Positions 1-5,272 of a DNA stretch of 6,712 bases are shown in pieces. Every line of letters starts with the position of its first letter. The first letter of the stretch is position 1. A program made the translations under genes and the position numbers. The DNA comes from Candidatus Omnitrophota bacterium (GTDB lineage Bacteria; Omnitrophota; Gorgyraeia; JACOVV01): contig JACOVV010000096.1 in assembly GCA_016177145.1 (NCBI GenBank), positions 1-6,712 on the forward strand, read 5' to 3'. The notes beneath the pieces were generated by a model that had not been told where the DNA came from, ran no database searches, and saw only the letters and a program-made list of their open reading frames with translations.

Positions 1-1
1 G

Positions 2-208
2 CTTGGCGAAGCATCCACTAAAGAGATAGCCGTCAATAAAGACGCCCAGGGGTTTGTTGAAAATAAACAGGCCGCTTTCGAAGGCGGCGCTGTCGCGGGT
101 AATGCCAGAAAAGAATTGGAGCGCAAAAGTGGCAAGAAAGTTATCAGTAAAGAAAATTATAAAAAATTGCCACAAAACAAAAAACTACTAAGCGTGAATT
201 TTCTTTGA
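2..208 (+). CDS. C-terminal fragment of a BRO/DinD-like protein (5' end outside window)
   Basis: Reading from base 2, 68 codons are open before a TGA at 206-208; the start lies before the window. The visible peptide is hydrophilic and rich in Lys, Asn and Glu. It contains DAQGFVENKQAA, then GGAVAGNARKELE, then SGKKVISKENY. From memory, this Gly-Asn-Ala-Arg-Lys-x-Leu-Glu ... Thr/Ser-Gly-Lys-x-Val-(V/I)-Ser pattern is typical of the tails of BRO-family and DinD (DNA-damage-inducible protein D) proteins, which often sit in prophage or accessory regions. The N-terminal BRO domain that would settle this is not present. No clear terminator hairpin follows the stop. The assignment rests on the tail only; any protein sharing this C-terminal module would look the same. 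Confidence 0.6.
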   Translation, partial: LGEASTKEIAVNKDAQGFVENKQAAFEGGAVAGNARKELERKSGKKVISKENYKKLPQNKKLLSVNFL

Positions 209-291
209 ATTGATTTCCAATATCCCCCCGCACATTGTCCCAACCACCCAAGCCGCGAATTGGAGTTCATCCATAAGGTTGTCGTAGCCGG

Positions 292-321
292 TTTACCTTT
301 TGGGCTATTTTTTGATATAGT
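292..321 (+). promoter_or_regulatory. Candidate sigma70-type promoter for the membrane/exported-protein cluster
   Basis: TTTACC (292-297, 4/6 match to TTGACA) and TATAGT (316-321, 5/6 match to TATAAT) are separated by 18 bases. Transcription would start near 328, giving a leader of about 100 bases before the TTG start at 428. A second -10-like string, TGGTATAGC at 321-329, overlaps it in extended -10 form but lacks a well-placed -35. The rest of 209-427 shows no gene or strong structure. This is a consensus match only. Confidence 0.35.
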
Positions 322-415
322 GGTATAGCTTCGGTCGGTAAGATCTTAATGTGGACCGCGATCTCGCCGGCGGTTCGAATTGGTTGCTGGCGGGTCCGAT
401 ATAAATTTGATACCG

Positions 416-421
416 AAGGAG
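416..421 (+). promoter_or_regulatory. Ribosome binding site that selects a TTG start at 428
   Basis: AAGGAG at 416-421 is followed by six bases (AAACGA) and TTG at 428-430, an almost ideal Shine-Dalgarno spacing. The longer open frame begins at another TTG at 380, but only GC-rich sequence with no purine tract precedes that codon. The 428 start is therefore preferred, and it puts a short positive stretch (KKTRGK) directly before the first membrane helix. Confidence 0.7.
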
Positions 422-427
422 AAACGA

Positions 428-859
428 TTGAAGAAGACCCGCGGCAAAACCATTGGGGCTGTGACAGGGATGGTCATTGCGGGAGGCGTTCTCCTTCTAG
501 GTTATTTGAATATTACCTGGAATTCTGAAGTCCTGCGTTCGTGCGTCCATTTCCTGTCAGGGGTACCTCTATTTTTGTTTTTCGGTCAACTGAACCTTCC
601 TGAAGTTTTCCAAGCGGAATGGGTTCAGAAAATTCTCTTTCTCATCTACTGGGCGCTGGTTGGGGGGATTCTCGGCTGGCTTTTGGGGAGCCGGCGTTTA
701 CCCCTTCAAGCGACGGCGGCTGTGATCATCTTAGCTCTCGTGATTTCCCATAGGATGGTCCAAGTGAGAGTAGAGCGGGAATTAGGCGAGATATCGGAAG
801 CTTTGGGTAAACTTTTCACCGGGAGAGTCGAGTTCGTTATCGAGGAGGGAAAACCTTAA
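428..859 (+). CDS. Small multi-pass integral membrane protein, unknown function (TTG start)
   Basis: This 143-aa protein is not one I recognise. Hydrophobic segments lie at about residues 8-29, 40-57, 68-87 and 93-111, so three or four membrane helices are likely; the second is the weakest. The N-terminus MKKTRGK is positive. The C-terminal 30 residues after the last helix form a charged, probably amphipathic helix (VRVERELGEISEALGKL) ending in an acidic tail. There are no obvious catalytic motifs. Its TAA stop (857-859) shares its last A with the ATG of the next gene, and the next gene's AGGAGGG lies within its final codons, a layout typical of translational coupling. It heads a cluster with a second membrane protein and two exported proteins, so a role as a membrane anchor or channel for them is possible. 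That role is inference. Confidence 0.75.
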   Translation: MKKTRGKTIGAVTGMVIAGGVLLLGYLNITWNSEVLRSCVHFLSGVPLFLFFGQLNLPEVFQAEWVQKILFLIYWALVGGILGWLLGSRRLPLQATAAVIILALVISHRMVQVRVERELGEISEALGKLFTGRVEFVIEEGKP

Positions 860-1050
860 TGTCAGCTATGATGATTGAGATCTGGGGAAAGGTGTTTATC
901 GCGGCGATCCTCACGGTTGTGATCGCTAAGTTTTTCGGTTGTCCCTGGGATATTTTTCTGATATTTGCAACCGCTTATATCGGCTGGGCAGTTATGCTGA
1001 TCCTTTTCATCTTCCTCGACACATGGATCCGAGGTCTTTGGAAAAAATGA
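859..1050 (+). CDS. 63-aa two-helix membrane protein, unknown function
   Basis: The ATG at 859 overlaps the previous stop (TAATG) and has an excellent AGGAGGG ribosome binding site at 843-849, nine bases upstream. The product is almost entirely hydrophobic, with helices at about residues 8-26 and 31-54. A Gly-Cys-Pro turn (FFGCPWD) joins them and a basic end follows (WIRGLWKK). The hairpin topology probably leaves both ends in the cytoplasm. No family is recognised. It also overlaps the following gene by four bases (ATGA, 1047-1050), so it is locked between two genes in coupled translation. Candidate roles are a small subunit or adaptor of a membrane complex made with the 428 gene product. 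The good ribosome binding site and overlaps at both ends argue against a chance open frame. Confidence 0.75.
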   Translation: MSAMMIEIWGKVFIAAILTVVIAKFFGCPWDIFLIFATAYIGWAVMLILFIFLDTWIRGLWKK

Positions 1051-2579
1051 ACAAATCCCTTACCTTAGTAACTCTGGCCGCTTTGCTTGTCTTAGGAAGG
1101 ATTGAAGAAGTTCCCGCCCACGCGGCCGAACTGGACAAGGTTAAGAGAGTCATCGCTGTCAAAAAAGCGATTGCCGAGAATCCGGATTCCGTCGGAGCCC
1201 ACCGGGAATATCAAGACGTCATGATCGAAGAAGGGTGGAAGACCCAAATCCTTGAAGAGTATGCCGGGCGGCTCAAAAAGGAACGAACCGCCGAAAATCT
1301 TTACCTCTTGGGTCGGCTCCAAGAAGGAGAGGAAGAAGCAAAAACTTTCGAGACACTGGTCAAAGAGTTCCCGGAGTTCGCGTGGGGTTATTACGGACTT
1401 GGCTTCATGAAGGATGTCGAGGGGGACGTTGACGAAGCTATCCGTCTCACCGAGAAGGCCGTTGAACTGGACCCCCAGAACGCCTTATTTTACCGGAAGC
1501 TGTCTGACTACCATAAAGCCAACGGCGAGATTGAAAAATCGCTTCAGACAATCGAGAAAGGACTGCGGGTCCTCCCTGATGATCCGGATTTGTTATCCGA
1601 TCACGCCGACCGCTTGTATCTTCTTAAGCGATACGACGAAGCACGCGCCGACTTGGAACGCGCTCTGGGACAAGAACCCGATCATCAAAGCGCTCAGCGG
1701 CAGATGCTCTTTCTCTTAACGGAGACCAAAGAGTCTAAAGAAGCCGTCGCTGTCGGAGAACGATATTTATCCTCTTGGCCTAATGACCGGCCATGCTGGG
1801 CGAAGCTGGCACAGAATCATCTGGCGCTTTTCGACCGGCGCCACGATATCGAAAGTCTCCTGGCGGCCGAGAAGGCCTGTGAGAAAGCGATCCAGGCCGA
1901 TCCGCTCGACTTAGACGCCTACTACCTGTTGATTGACTATTTCAGCGACCGGAACTGGTGGGTGCACGCGCTCTATTACAACAACAGCGCGATGAAACTA
2001 ACCGATCCGGAGGCGGAAACCTACGGCAGTTTGGAACATAACTTCGAATGGATTCCCGCTCACAAGATGGGAACCAGTTCGTTTCGAATCGAGGCGGTCG
2101 AACCCTCTTCTCTTGATTCTGGCGCTTCTTCTCCAGGGCGGGAGCACGTCGTCCAGGCGATCGCCGCCATGAGAGAGAAAGATTATCGCAAGGCGCGGAT
2201 TTCTTTAAAGAAGGCCTCGGAGCTAGCCCCAGACGATCCACTGATTCAGTACCATCAGATTCTGATGAAAATGTTTGACGAAGCGGTCGTGGGGGGGACG
2301 ATCGAACAGCTCCATCAATACCGCGACGCGGTCAAAGCAGGCGCTGGGATCAACCTCGATACCTTTGAGGTTTTCACGGAACCGTTCGAGGGGTATCTCA
2401 AGCGCGACCTCACATCGCCGGAGATTCATGAGGCGTTCGGCGACATCTTTGACGCGGATCCCAGCGGTCCCTATCGAAAGTCGGCTCTTCGGTATTACGA
2501 GAAGGCGATCGAACTGGGGGGCGAGCGGGCTAGAATTTCAGAGAAGATCAACGCGATCCAATCGGCAGGAAAAAAGTAG
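1047..2579 (+). CDS. Exported tetratricopeptide-repeat (TPR) protein
   Basis: This is a 510-aa protein. The ATG at 1047 forms an ATGA overlap with the upstream stop and gives a proper Sec signal peptide: MNKSLTLV, a hydrophobic core to Gly17, and a likely cleavage at AHA/A after residue 26. The frame is open back to 939, but that extension is the upstream membrane gene read in another frame and would bury the signal. TPR-like helix pairs are clear at about 111-144 (GYYGLGFMKDVEGDVDEAIRLTEKAVELDP), 145-178 and 179-211. Degenerate ones occur at 212-245, about 250-286, 365-396 and 470-491. A Trp/Tyr-rich non-TPR segment at 295-345 (RNWWVHALYY) interrupts the solenoid. TPR solenoids bind proteins, so a periplasmic scaffold for the co-encoded proteins is likely; the partner is unknown. 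Confidence 0.85.
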   Translation: MNKSLTLVTLAALLVLGRIEEVPAHAAELDKVKRVIAVKKAIAENPDSVGAHREYQDVMIEEGWKTQILEEYAGRLKKERTAENLYLLGRLQEGEEEAKTFETLVKEFPEFAWGYYGLGFMKDVEGDVDEAIRLTEKAVELDPQNALFYRKLSDYHKANGEIEKSLQTIEKGLRVLPDDPDLLSDHADRLYLLKRYDEARADLERALGQEPDHQSAQRQMLFLLTETKESKEAVAVGERYLSSWPNDRPCWAKLAQNHLALFDRRHDIESLLAAEKACEKAIQADPLDLDAYYLLIDYFSDRNWWVHALYYNNSAMKLTDPEAETYGSLEHNFEWIPAHKMGTSSFRIEAVEPSSLDSGASSPGREHVVQAIAAMREKDYRKARISLKKASELAPDDPLIQYHQILMKMFDEAVVGGTIEQLHQYRDAVKAGAGINLDTFEVFTEPFEGYLKRDLTSPEIHEAFGDIFDADPSGPYRKSALRYYEKAIELGGERARISEKINAIQSAGKK

Positions 2580-2595
2580 AAGAACGGAGGAATCT

Positions 2596-4101
2596 ATGAG
2601 ACGACTCATTTCATCGTGCGCGCTTTTAGGGATCCTTTTGATAATCGCATCTCCTGTTTTCGCGGAAGGTGGGATTATCGGGAAGATGCGCGGGGTGCTT
2701 AAGAAAATGAATGAACCGGATTCTGGGAAGAAAGTGGAGGCCTTCCCTGAAAAAGGGGTCGGCGAAGAAAAGGAGAAAAATGACGAGACGCTGATTGAAG
2801 AAGATCAGGGTGAAATCGCTCTGGAAGAAAAGAAGGAATTCATCGAGACCAAGGGGCAGAGAACGCCGATGGGCTCCACGGTGGATGAAAACGGCAATAC
2901 CGTCACCACCTCAAAAACTGACAACGACGTCTGGATCACCGAGGTGACCGATCCGAATGGCAATCTCATCTCGACGAAGAAAAGAATTGATCTGCCTGGG
3001 GGAGGTGAAAAGATTGAGATTAAAAACCATCAAACAGGTGAGATCTCCCAGGTGATGACCGGCACGCTGGGGCAAAAGACAGGGGCTTTCGAAAAGCTGG
3101 CCGATGGGACCAAGATTATGAGGACTTATGAGAACGGAAGAAAGTCGGGTTCCAAAGTCACTCATCCCAACGGCGGCGTGACCAAGACCGTTTTTGATGC
3201 GGAGGGGAAACCCCAGTATGGCAAAACATTCGACAGCCAGGGGAATGTGTTGGCGACTCTGGGAAGAAAAGATTTTGAGAATGGGTCTTCCATGGTCTGG
3301 GAAACAGACAGCCGCAAAAAAACCACTACCAGCACTTACACCGAACCGGACGGTTCCGTGATCTGGGAAACCAAAGATGACCAAACCGGCGAGACGCTCA
3401 ACCGGGCCGGGTTAAACGCCGACGGGAGCCGGATTCTCTACCAGACGGGTAAATACGCCGACGATGCCTTCCGGCAGGGAGGAGTGGTTGCAGCCGACAA
3501 AACCACCTCCGGCCAGGACTGGAAGCGAAATACGGAAGAGTATCAAAATCAGTTTGAGATGGATGAGCAGGATGAATTTGAGCTGGACCGGGAGCTCTTT
3601 AGCCAGATGAACGGCGGGGATCCGGTGACCGGAAGGGATCTGATCGTCTCCAGCCGTTTTACCAGTCATAACGAATCGTCCGAGAGCGAAGGGCACGGCC
3701 GCGAGCTCGACTGGGAGGGGACCAGTCAAACTCAGTCCGGTTATGAGGTCCGCGGGGTAGATCCCAAGGGGGCATATGAAGTCAAGCCGCTGGGAAACCC
3801 CGTGGCGGTCGAAGGACTCGGCAAGACGCCGTCACAGGCCTTGATGAACGCCATGAACGACGCCTCGCATACGGTCGCGACCCACATCCAGAGCGAGTTT
3901 GTGGACCACCAGCAGAGCACCCAGGAGATGAGGGGAGAGGAAATAAAGGACTGGTCCTTTCAAAAGAGCGTCCGTGACGACTCGCAACACGACAGTTTTG
4001 TGGTGTTTAAAGATTATGTCGTAGAGAGCGTCAGCCAGGCCGACACCGGCGAATACCAGGTCAAACTCAAAGCCCGCCCCGGCGTGACCACGAAACGGTA
4101 A
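2596..4101 (+). CDS. Exported protein with Asp/Asn-Gly turn repeats and possible LPP20/FlgT-like C-terminal domain
   Basis: This is a 501-aa protein. ATG 2596 is preceded by GGAGG (2586-2590) at five bases and opens a clear signal peptide, MRRLISSCALLGILL..., cleaved near VFA/E (residues 23-24). The longer frame from 2275 is only a shadow of the TPR gene. Residues 25-92 are charged and probably disordered. Residues 93-285 hold about ten short units with an Asp/Asn/Glu-x-x-Gly turn followed by beta strand (DENGNTV, DPNGNLI, LADGTKI, HPNGGVT, DAEGKPQ, DSQGNVL, EPDGSVI, NADGSRI), similar to RHS/YD-type or MORN-like beta repeats but not a clean match. Residues 310-335 are acidic. Residues 404-497 (long Ala-rich helix, then FVVFKDYVVESVSQADTGEYQVKLKA) follow the pattern of LPP20/FlgT N-terminal domains. 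It is probably periplasmic or surface-associated; function unknown. Confidence 0.82.
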   Translation: MRRLISSCALLGILLIIASPVFAEGGIIGKMRGVLKKMNEPDSGKKVEAFPEKGVGEEKEKNDETLIEEDQGEIALEEKKEFIETKGQRTPMGSTVDENGNTVTTSKTDNDVWITEVTDPNGNLISTKKRIDLPGGGEKIEIKNHQTGEISQVMTGTLGQKTGAFEKLADGTKIMRTYENGRKSGSKVTHPNGGVTKTVFDAEGKPQYGKTFDSQGNVLATLGRKDFENGSSMVWETDSRKKTTTSTYTEPDGSVIWETKDDQTGETLNRAGLNADGSRILYQTGKYADDAFRQGGVVAADKTTSGQDWKRNTEEYQNQFEMDEQDEFELDRELFSQMNGGDPVTGRDLIVSSRFTSHNESSESEGHGRELDWEGTSQTQSGYEVRGVDPKGAYEVKPLGNPVAVEGLGKTPSQALMNAMNDASHTVATHIQSEFVDHQQSTQEMRGEEIKDWSFQKSVRDDSQHDSFVVFKDYVVESVSQADTGEYQVKLKARPGVTTKR

Positions 4102-4118
4102 GAGAAAGAACGAGAAGG

Positions 4119-4148
4119 TTGAACAAAGTTCGAAAAGTATGGTAGGGT
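4119..4148 (+). promoter_or_regulatory. Candidate promoter giving a leaderless transcript
   Basis: TTGAAC (4119-4124) lies 18 bases before TAGGGT (4143-4148), which carries an extended -10 TG at 4140-4141. The -10 itself is poor (3/6). The predicted start of transcription is 4155-4156, that is, at the ATG of the next gene, and no good Shine-Dalgarno precedes that ATG. The same TAGGGT could instead act as a weak ribosome binding site seven bases from the ATG. Confidence 0.3.
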
Positions 4149-4155
4149 ATCCTTC

Positions 4156-4683
4156 ATGAATCTTCAAGACGCGTGGGAAAAAGCGCTTAAACATACTGAG
4201 ATTATTCGGCCGAGGGTGCAGGAACTTTCCACCTTCTCGGCAACGAAGCTTTCCTATATTTCTTTGGCGGAGTCGGCCGTGAATCAGGGGGATACGGTTG
4301 TCCGCCGGGGTGAAGTCGTGGTGGAAAAACCGGCGCTGATTCTTCCCGGTTACAGCCCGCAGTTCGAAGGATTCGACTTTGGCGAGGAATTGAACCGGGA
4401 TTTCCTGACCAGTTTCTTTTTAGTGAGGGGGGTCAGTTTCCCTTCTTTGCGGTACAGCAACCGGACGGCTTCTCTGGATCTTTGCGAGGGAGAGCTCAAG
4501 AAGTGGATCGGACACCATCTTGAGGAATTACAGCGGCAGGAAGACGTTCACACGGGACTCATCACCGGCCCCGAGGACTGCTGGCAGTTCTCCGTGATGG
4601 TCTTCATCGCCAGCCAGGTCACCAAGCAGGCGGAAGGGGATATCAAGAGACTTCTAGACCGCCACCGCAGAGGGAATAACTAG
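4156..4683 (+). CDS. Conserved-looking cytosolic protein of unknown function ending on tRNA-Ser
   Basis: This is a 175-aa protein with no signal peptide or membrane helix. It has an N-terminal helix (residues 1-24), then a mixed segment with VNQGDTVVRRGEVVVEKPALILP (42-64) and QFEGFDFGEELN (69-80), a central LRYSNRTASLDLCEGELKKWI (98-118), and a C-terminal helical part. That part contains HTGLITGPEDCWQFS (132-146) and a basic tail. The dense mix of His, Asp, Cys and Trp around GPEDCWQ looks like a conserved core. I have the impression of related hypothetical proteins in uncultured phyla such as Omnitrophota, but I cannot name a family. The ATG has no clear ribosome binding site. The TAG stop (4681-4683) shares its G with base 1 of tRNA-Ser(CGA), so gene and tRNA are probably on one transcript cut by RNase P. 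Confidence 0.8.
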   Translation: MNLQDAWEKALKHTEIIRPRVQELSTFSATKLSYISLAESAVNQGDTVVRRGEVVVEKPALILPGYSPQFEGFDFGEELNRDFLTSFFLVRGVSFPSLRYSNRTASLDLCEGELKKWIGHHLEELQRQEDVHTGLITGPEDCWQFSVMVFIASQVTKQAEGDIKRLLDRHRRGNN

Positions 4684-4772
4684 GAGAGGTGTCCGAGCGG
4701 TTGAAGGAGCCGGTCTCGAAAACCGGTAGAGGCGCAAGCTTCTCGTGAGTTCGAATCTCACCCTCTCCGCCA
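4683..4772 (+). tRNA. tRNA-Ser (anticodon CGA)
   Basis: The acceptor stem GGAGAGG (4683-4689) pairs perfectly with CCTCTCC (4762-4768). The anticodon stem CCGGT/ACCGG encloses loop CTCGAAA with anticodon CGA at 4717-4719, which reads UCG. The long variable arm (AGAGGC, GCAA tetraloop, GCTTCT) marks a class II serine tRNA, and the T arm is GTGAG-TTCGAAT-CTCAC. The discriminator is G4769 and CCA (4770-4772) is encoded. Base 1 is also the last base of the upstream stop codon. The 3' end forms one arm of a 13-bp hairpin with downstream sequence. Confidence 0.97.
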
Positions 4773-4829
4773 AATTTTGCTGTGCAAAATTTGGCGAGAT
4801 CTCGCCAAAAGCCTTTTAGGCTTTTGGCG
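4768..4829 (+). repeat. Two tandem perfect hairpins sharing CGCCAAA/TTTGGCG arms, starting inside the tRNA-Ser 3' end
   Basis: Hairpin 1: arm CGCCAAATTTTGC (4768-4780), loop TGT, perfect 13-bp complement at 4784-4796. Its left arm includes the last acceptor base, discriminator and CCA of tRNA-Ser. Hairpin 2: arm CGCCAAAAGCCT (4803-4814), loop TTT, perfect 12-bp complement at 4818-4829. The six-base linker AGATCT (4797-4802) is itself a palindrome, so the inner arms and linker also form a 20-bp perfect palindrome (4790-4809). RNA could therefore fold as two hairpins or as one central one. No T-run follows, so a simple rho-independent terminator is unlikely. The structure would compete with the mature tRNA 3' end and could affect processing. 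Confidence 0.85.
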
Positions 4830-4834
4830 GATCC

Positions 4835-4978
4835 GTTCTTCTTCGCCCTTCGGCAACTAAGACAATGGTAGGGCTTCGAAGCAACTTCGTTCTCTGCATG
4901 TAATACTATGTAAGGCGAAGAAGAACGTTGCTGCGAAGCTCCACCGAGTTTTTCTATATTCAAGGAGCGAAGCAGAAC
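4835..4978 (+). repeat. Palindromic interspersed element, copy A (units A1 and A2 in opposite orientation)
   Basis: Unit A1 (4835-4893, + strand) starts GTTCTTCTTCGCCC and contains GGTAGGGCTTCGAAGCAAC (4867-4885). Unit A2 (4914-4978) is a diverged copy on the opposite strand: read on the minus strand it starts GTTCTGCTTCGCTCC and contains GGTGGAGCTTCGCAGCAAC. The core sits 32-33 bases from the unit start in both. A1 start and the inner edge of A2 also give a perfect 13-bp inverted repeat (4835-4847 with 4914-4926). Copy B after tRNA-Arg has the same layout. No transposase is nearby, and reading frames inside are poor coding candidates. Confidence 0.8.
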
Positions 4979-4988
4979 GAACGACGGT
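4977..4988 (+). repeat. 12-mer ACGAACGACGGT, copy 1, upstream of tRNA-Arg
   Basis: The identical 12-mer occurs at 6609-6620. Both copies sit 5 bases before a tRNA gene, and the following bases are also alike (CTTAG here, TTTTG there). This copy overlaps the outer end of repeat unit A2. It could be a leftover repeat edge or a shared tRNA leader element. Confidence 0.6.
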
Positions 4989-4993
4989 CTTAG

Positions 4994-5068
4994 GCGCCAA
5001 TAGCTCAGCCTGGATAGAGCACCTGCCTACGAAGCAGGTTGCCGCAGGTTCAAATCCTGCTTGGCGCA
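4994..5068 (+). tRNA. tRNA-Arg (anticodon ACG)
   Basis: The acceptor stem GCGCCAA (4994-5000) pairs perfectly with TTGGCGC (5061-5067). The D stem is GCTC/GAGC; the anticodon stem CCTGC/GCAGG encloses loop CTACGAA with anticodon ACG at 5029-5031; the T arm is GCAGG-TTCAAAT-CCTGC. The discriminator is A5068. CCA is not encoded, unlike both serine tRNAs here, so it must be added by the CCA-adding enzyme. A34 is the known substrate of TadA, encoded about 1 kb downstream; inosine then reads CGU, CGC and CGA. The palindromic element B begins at the discriminator base. Confidence 0.97.
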
Positions 5069-5196
5069 TTCTTCTTCGCCCTTCGACAAGAAAGACTCCG
5101 GTGGGGCTTCGAAGGAACTTCGTTCTGATAGAGGCGAAGAAGAATGTTGCTGTGAAGCTCTACCATCGTTTTAGTTGCTGTAGAGCGAAGCAGAAC
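5068..5196 (+). repeat. Palindromic interspersed element, copy B (units B1 and B2)
   Basis: Unit B1 (5068-5126, + strand) starts ATTCTTCTTCGCCC with core GGTGGGGCTTCGAAGGAAC (5100-5118). Unit B2 (5133-5196, opposite strand) starts GTTCTGCTTCGCTC with core GGTAGAGCTTCACAGCAAC. B2 is close to A1 in its middle (GCAACTAA-AC-ATGGTAG). B1's first 13 bases pair perfectly with 5133-5145. Where copy A has an outer G-C pair in this stem, copy B has A-T, a compensatory change. The element abuts the tRNA-Arg 3' end without any spacer. Confidence 0.8.
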
Positions 5197-5221
5197 AACT
5201 TCTTTCGATTCCCCTTGCGGA

Positions 5222-5250
5222 TGGAATCCCTCCAGTGATAAAACTATAGA
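5222..5250 (+). promoter_or_regulatory. Weak candidate promoter for the SPFH lipoprotein-tadA pair
   Basis: TGGAAT (5222-5227) and TATAGA (5245-5250) are 17 bases apart; an alternative is TTGCGG (5215-5220) with GATAAA (5237-5242) at 16. Neither is strong, but this AT-rich stretch is the only promoter-like sequence between the repeat element and the gene. AAGGGG (5259-5264) is the ribosome binding site for ATG 5273. Confidence 0.25.
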
Positions 5251-5272
5251 TAACAAGAAAGGGGAAAGCACC

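Noticed and set aside
380..427. Start of the first membrane protein at TTG 380
   Set aside because: No Shine-Dalgarno there, while TTG 428 has AAGGAG six bases upstream.
939..1046. N-terminal extension of the TPR protein from ATG 939
   Set aside because: It overlaps the 63-aa membrane gene in another frame and hides a good signal peptide that begins at ATG 1047.
2275..2595. N-terminal extension of the repeat protein from ATG 2275
   Set aside because: It is an Arg/Ser-rich shadow of the TPR gene; ATG 2596 has GGAGG and a signal peptide.
2911..3384. 157-codon minus-strand open frame
   Set aside because: It lies opposite the strongly coding repeat protein, lacks a ribosome binding site, and its peptide is low in coherent domain features.
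4768..4829. Ordinary rho-independent terminator after tRNA-Ser
   Set aside because: Neither hairpin is followed by a T-run on either strand.
4643..4963. Minus-strand open frame of 106 codons across tRNA-Ser
   Set aside because: It reads antisense through the tRNA (peptide GEGEIRTHEKL... is a familiar mis-annotated antisense-tRNA-Ser product) and through the palindromic repeat.
4857..5069. Minus-strand open frame of 70 codons across tRNA-Arg
   Set aside because: The peptide RQAGFEPAATCFVGR is the antisense of tRNA-Arg, a common false gene; the rest is repeat sequence.
4835..5196. CRISPR array
   Set aside because: The repeats alternate in orientation, are diverged, and have tRNA-Arg between them with irregular spacing; no cas genes.
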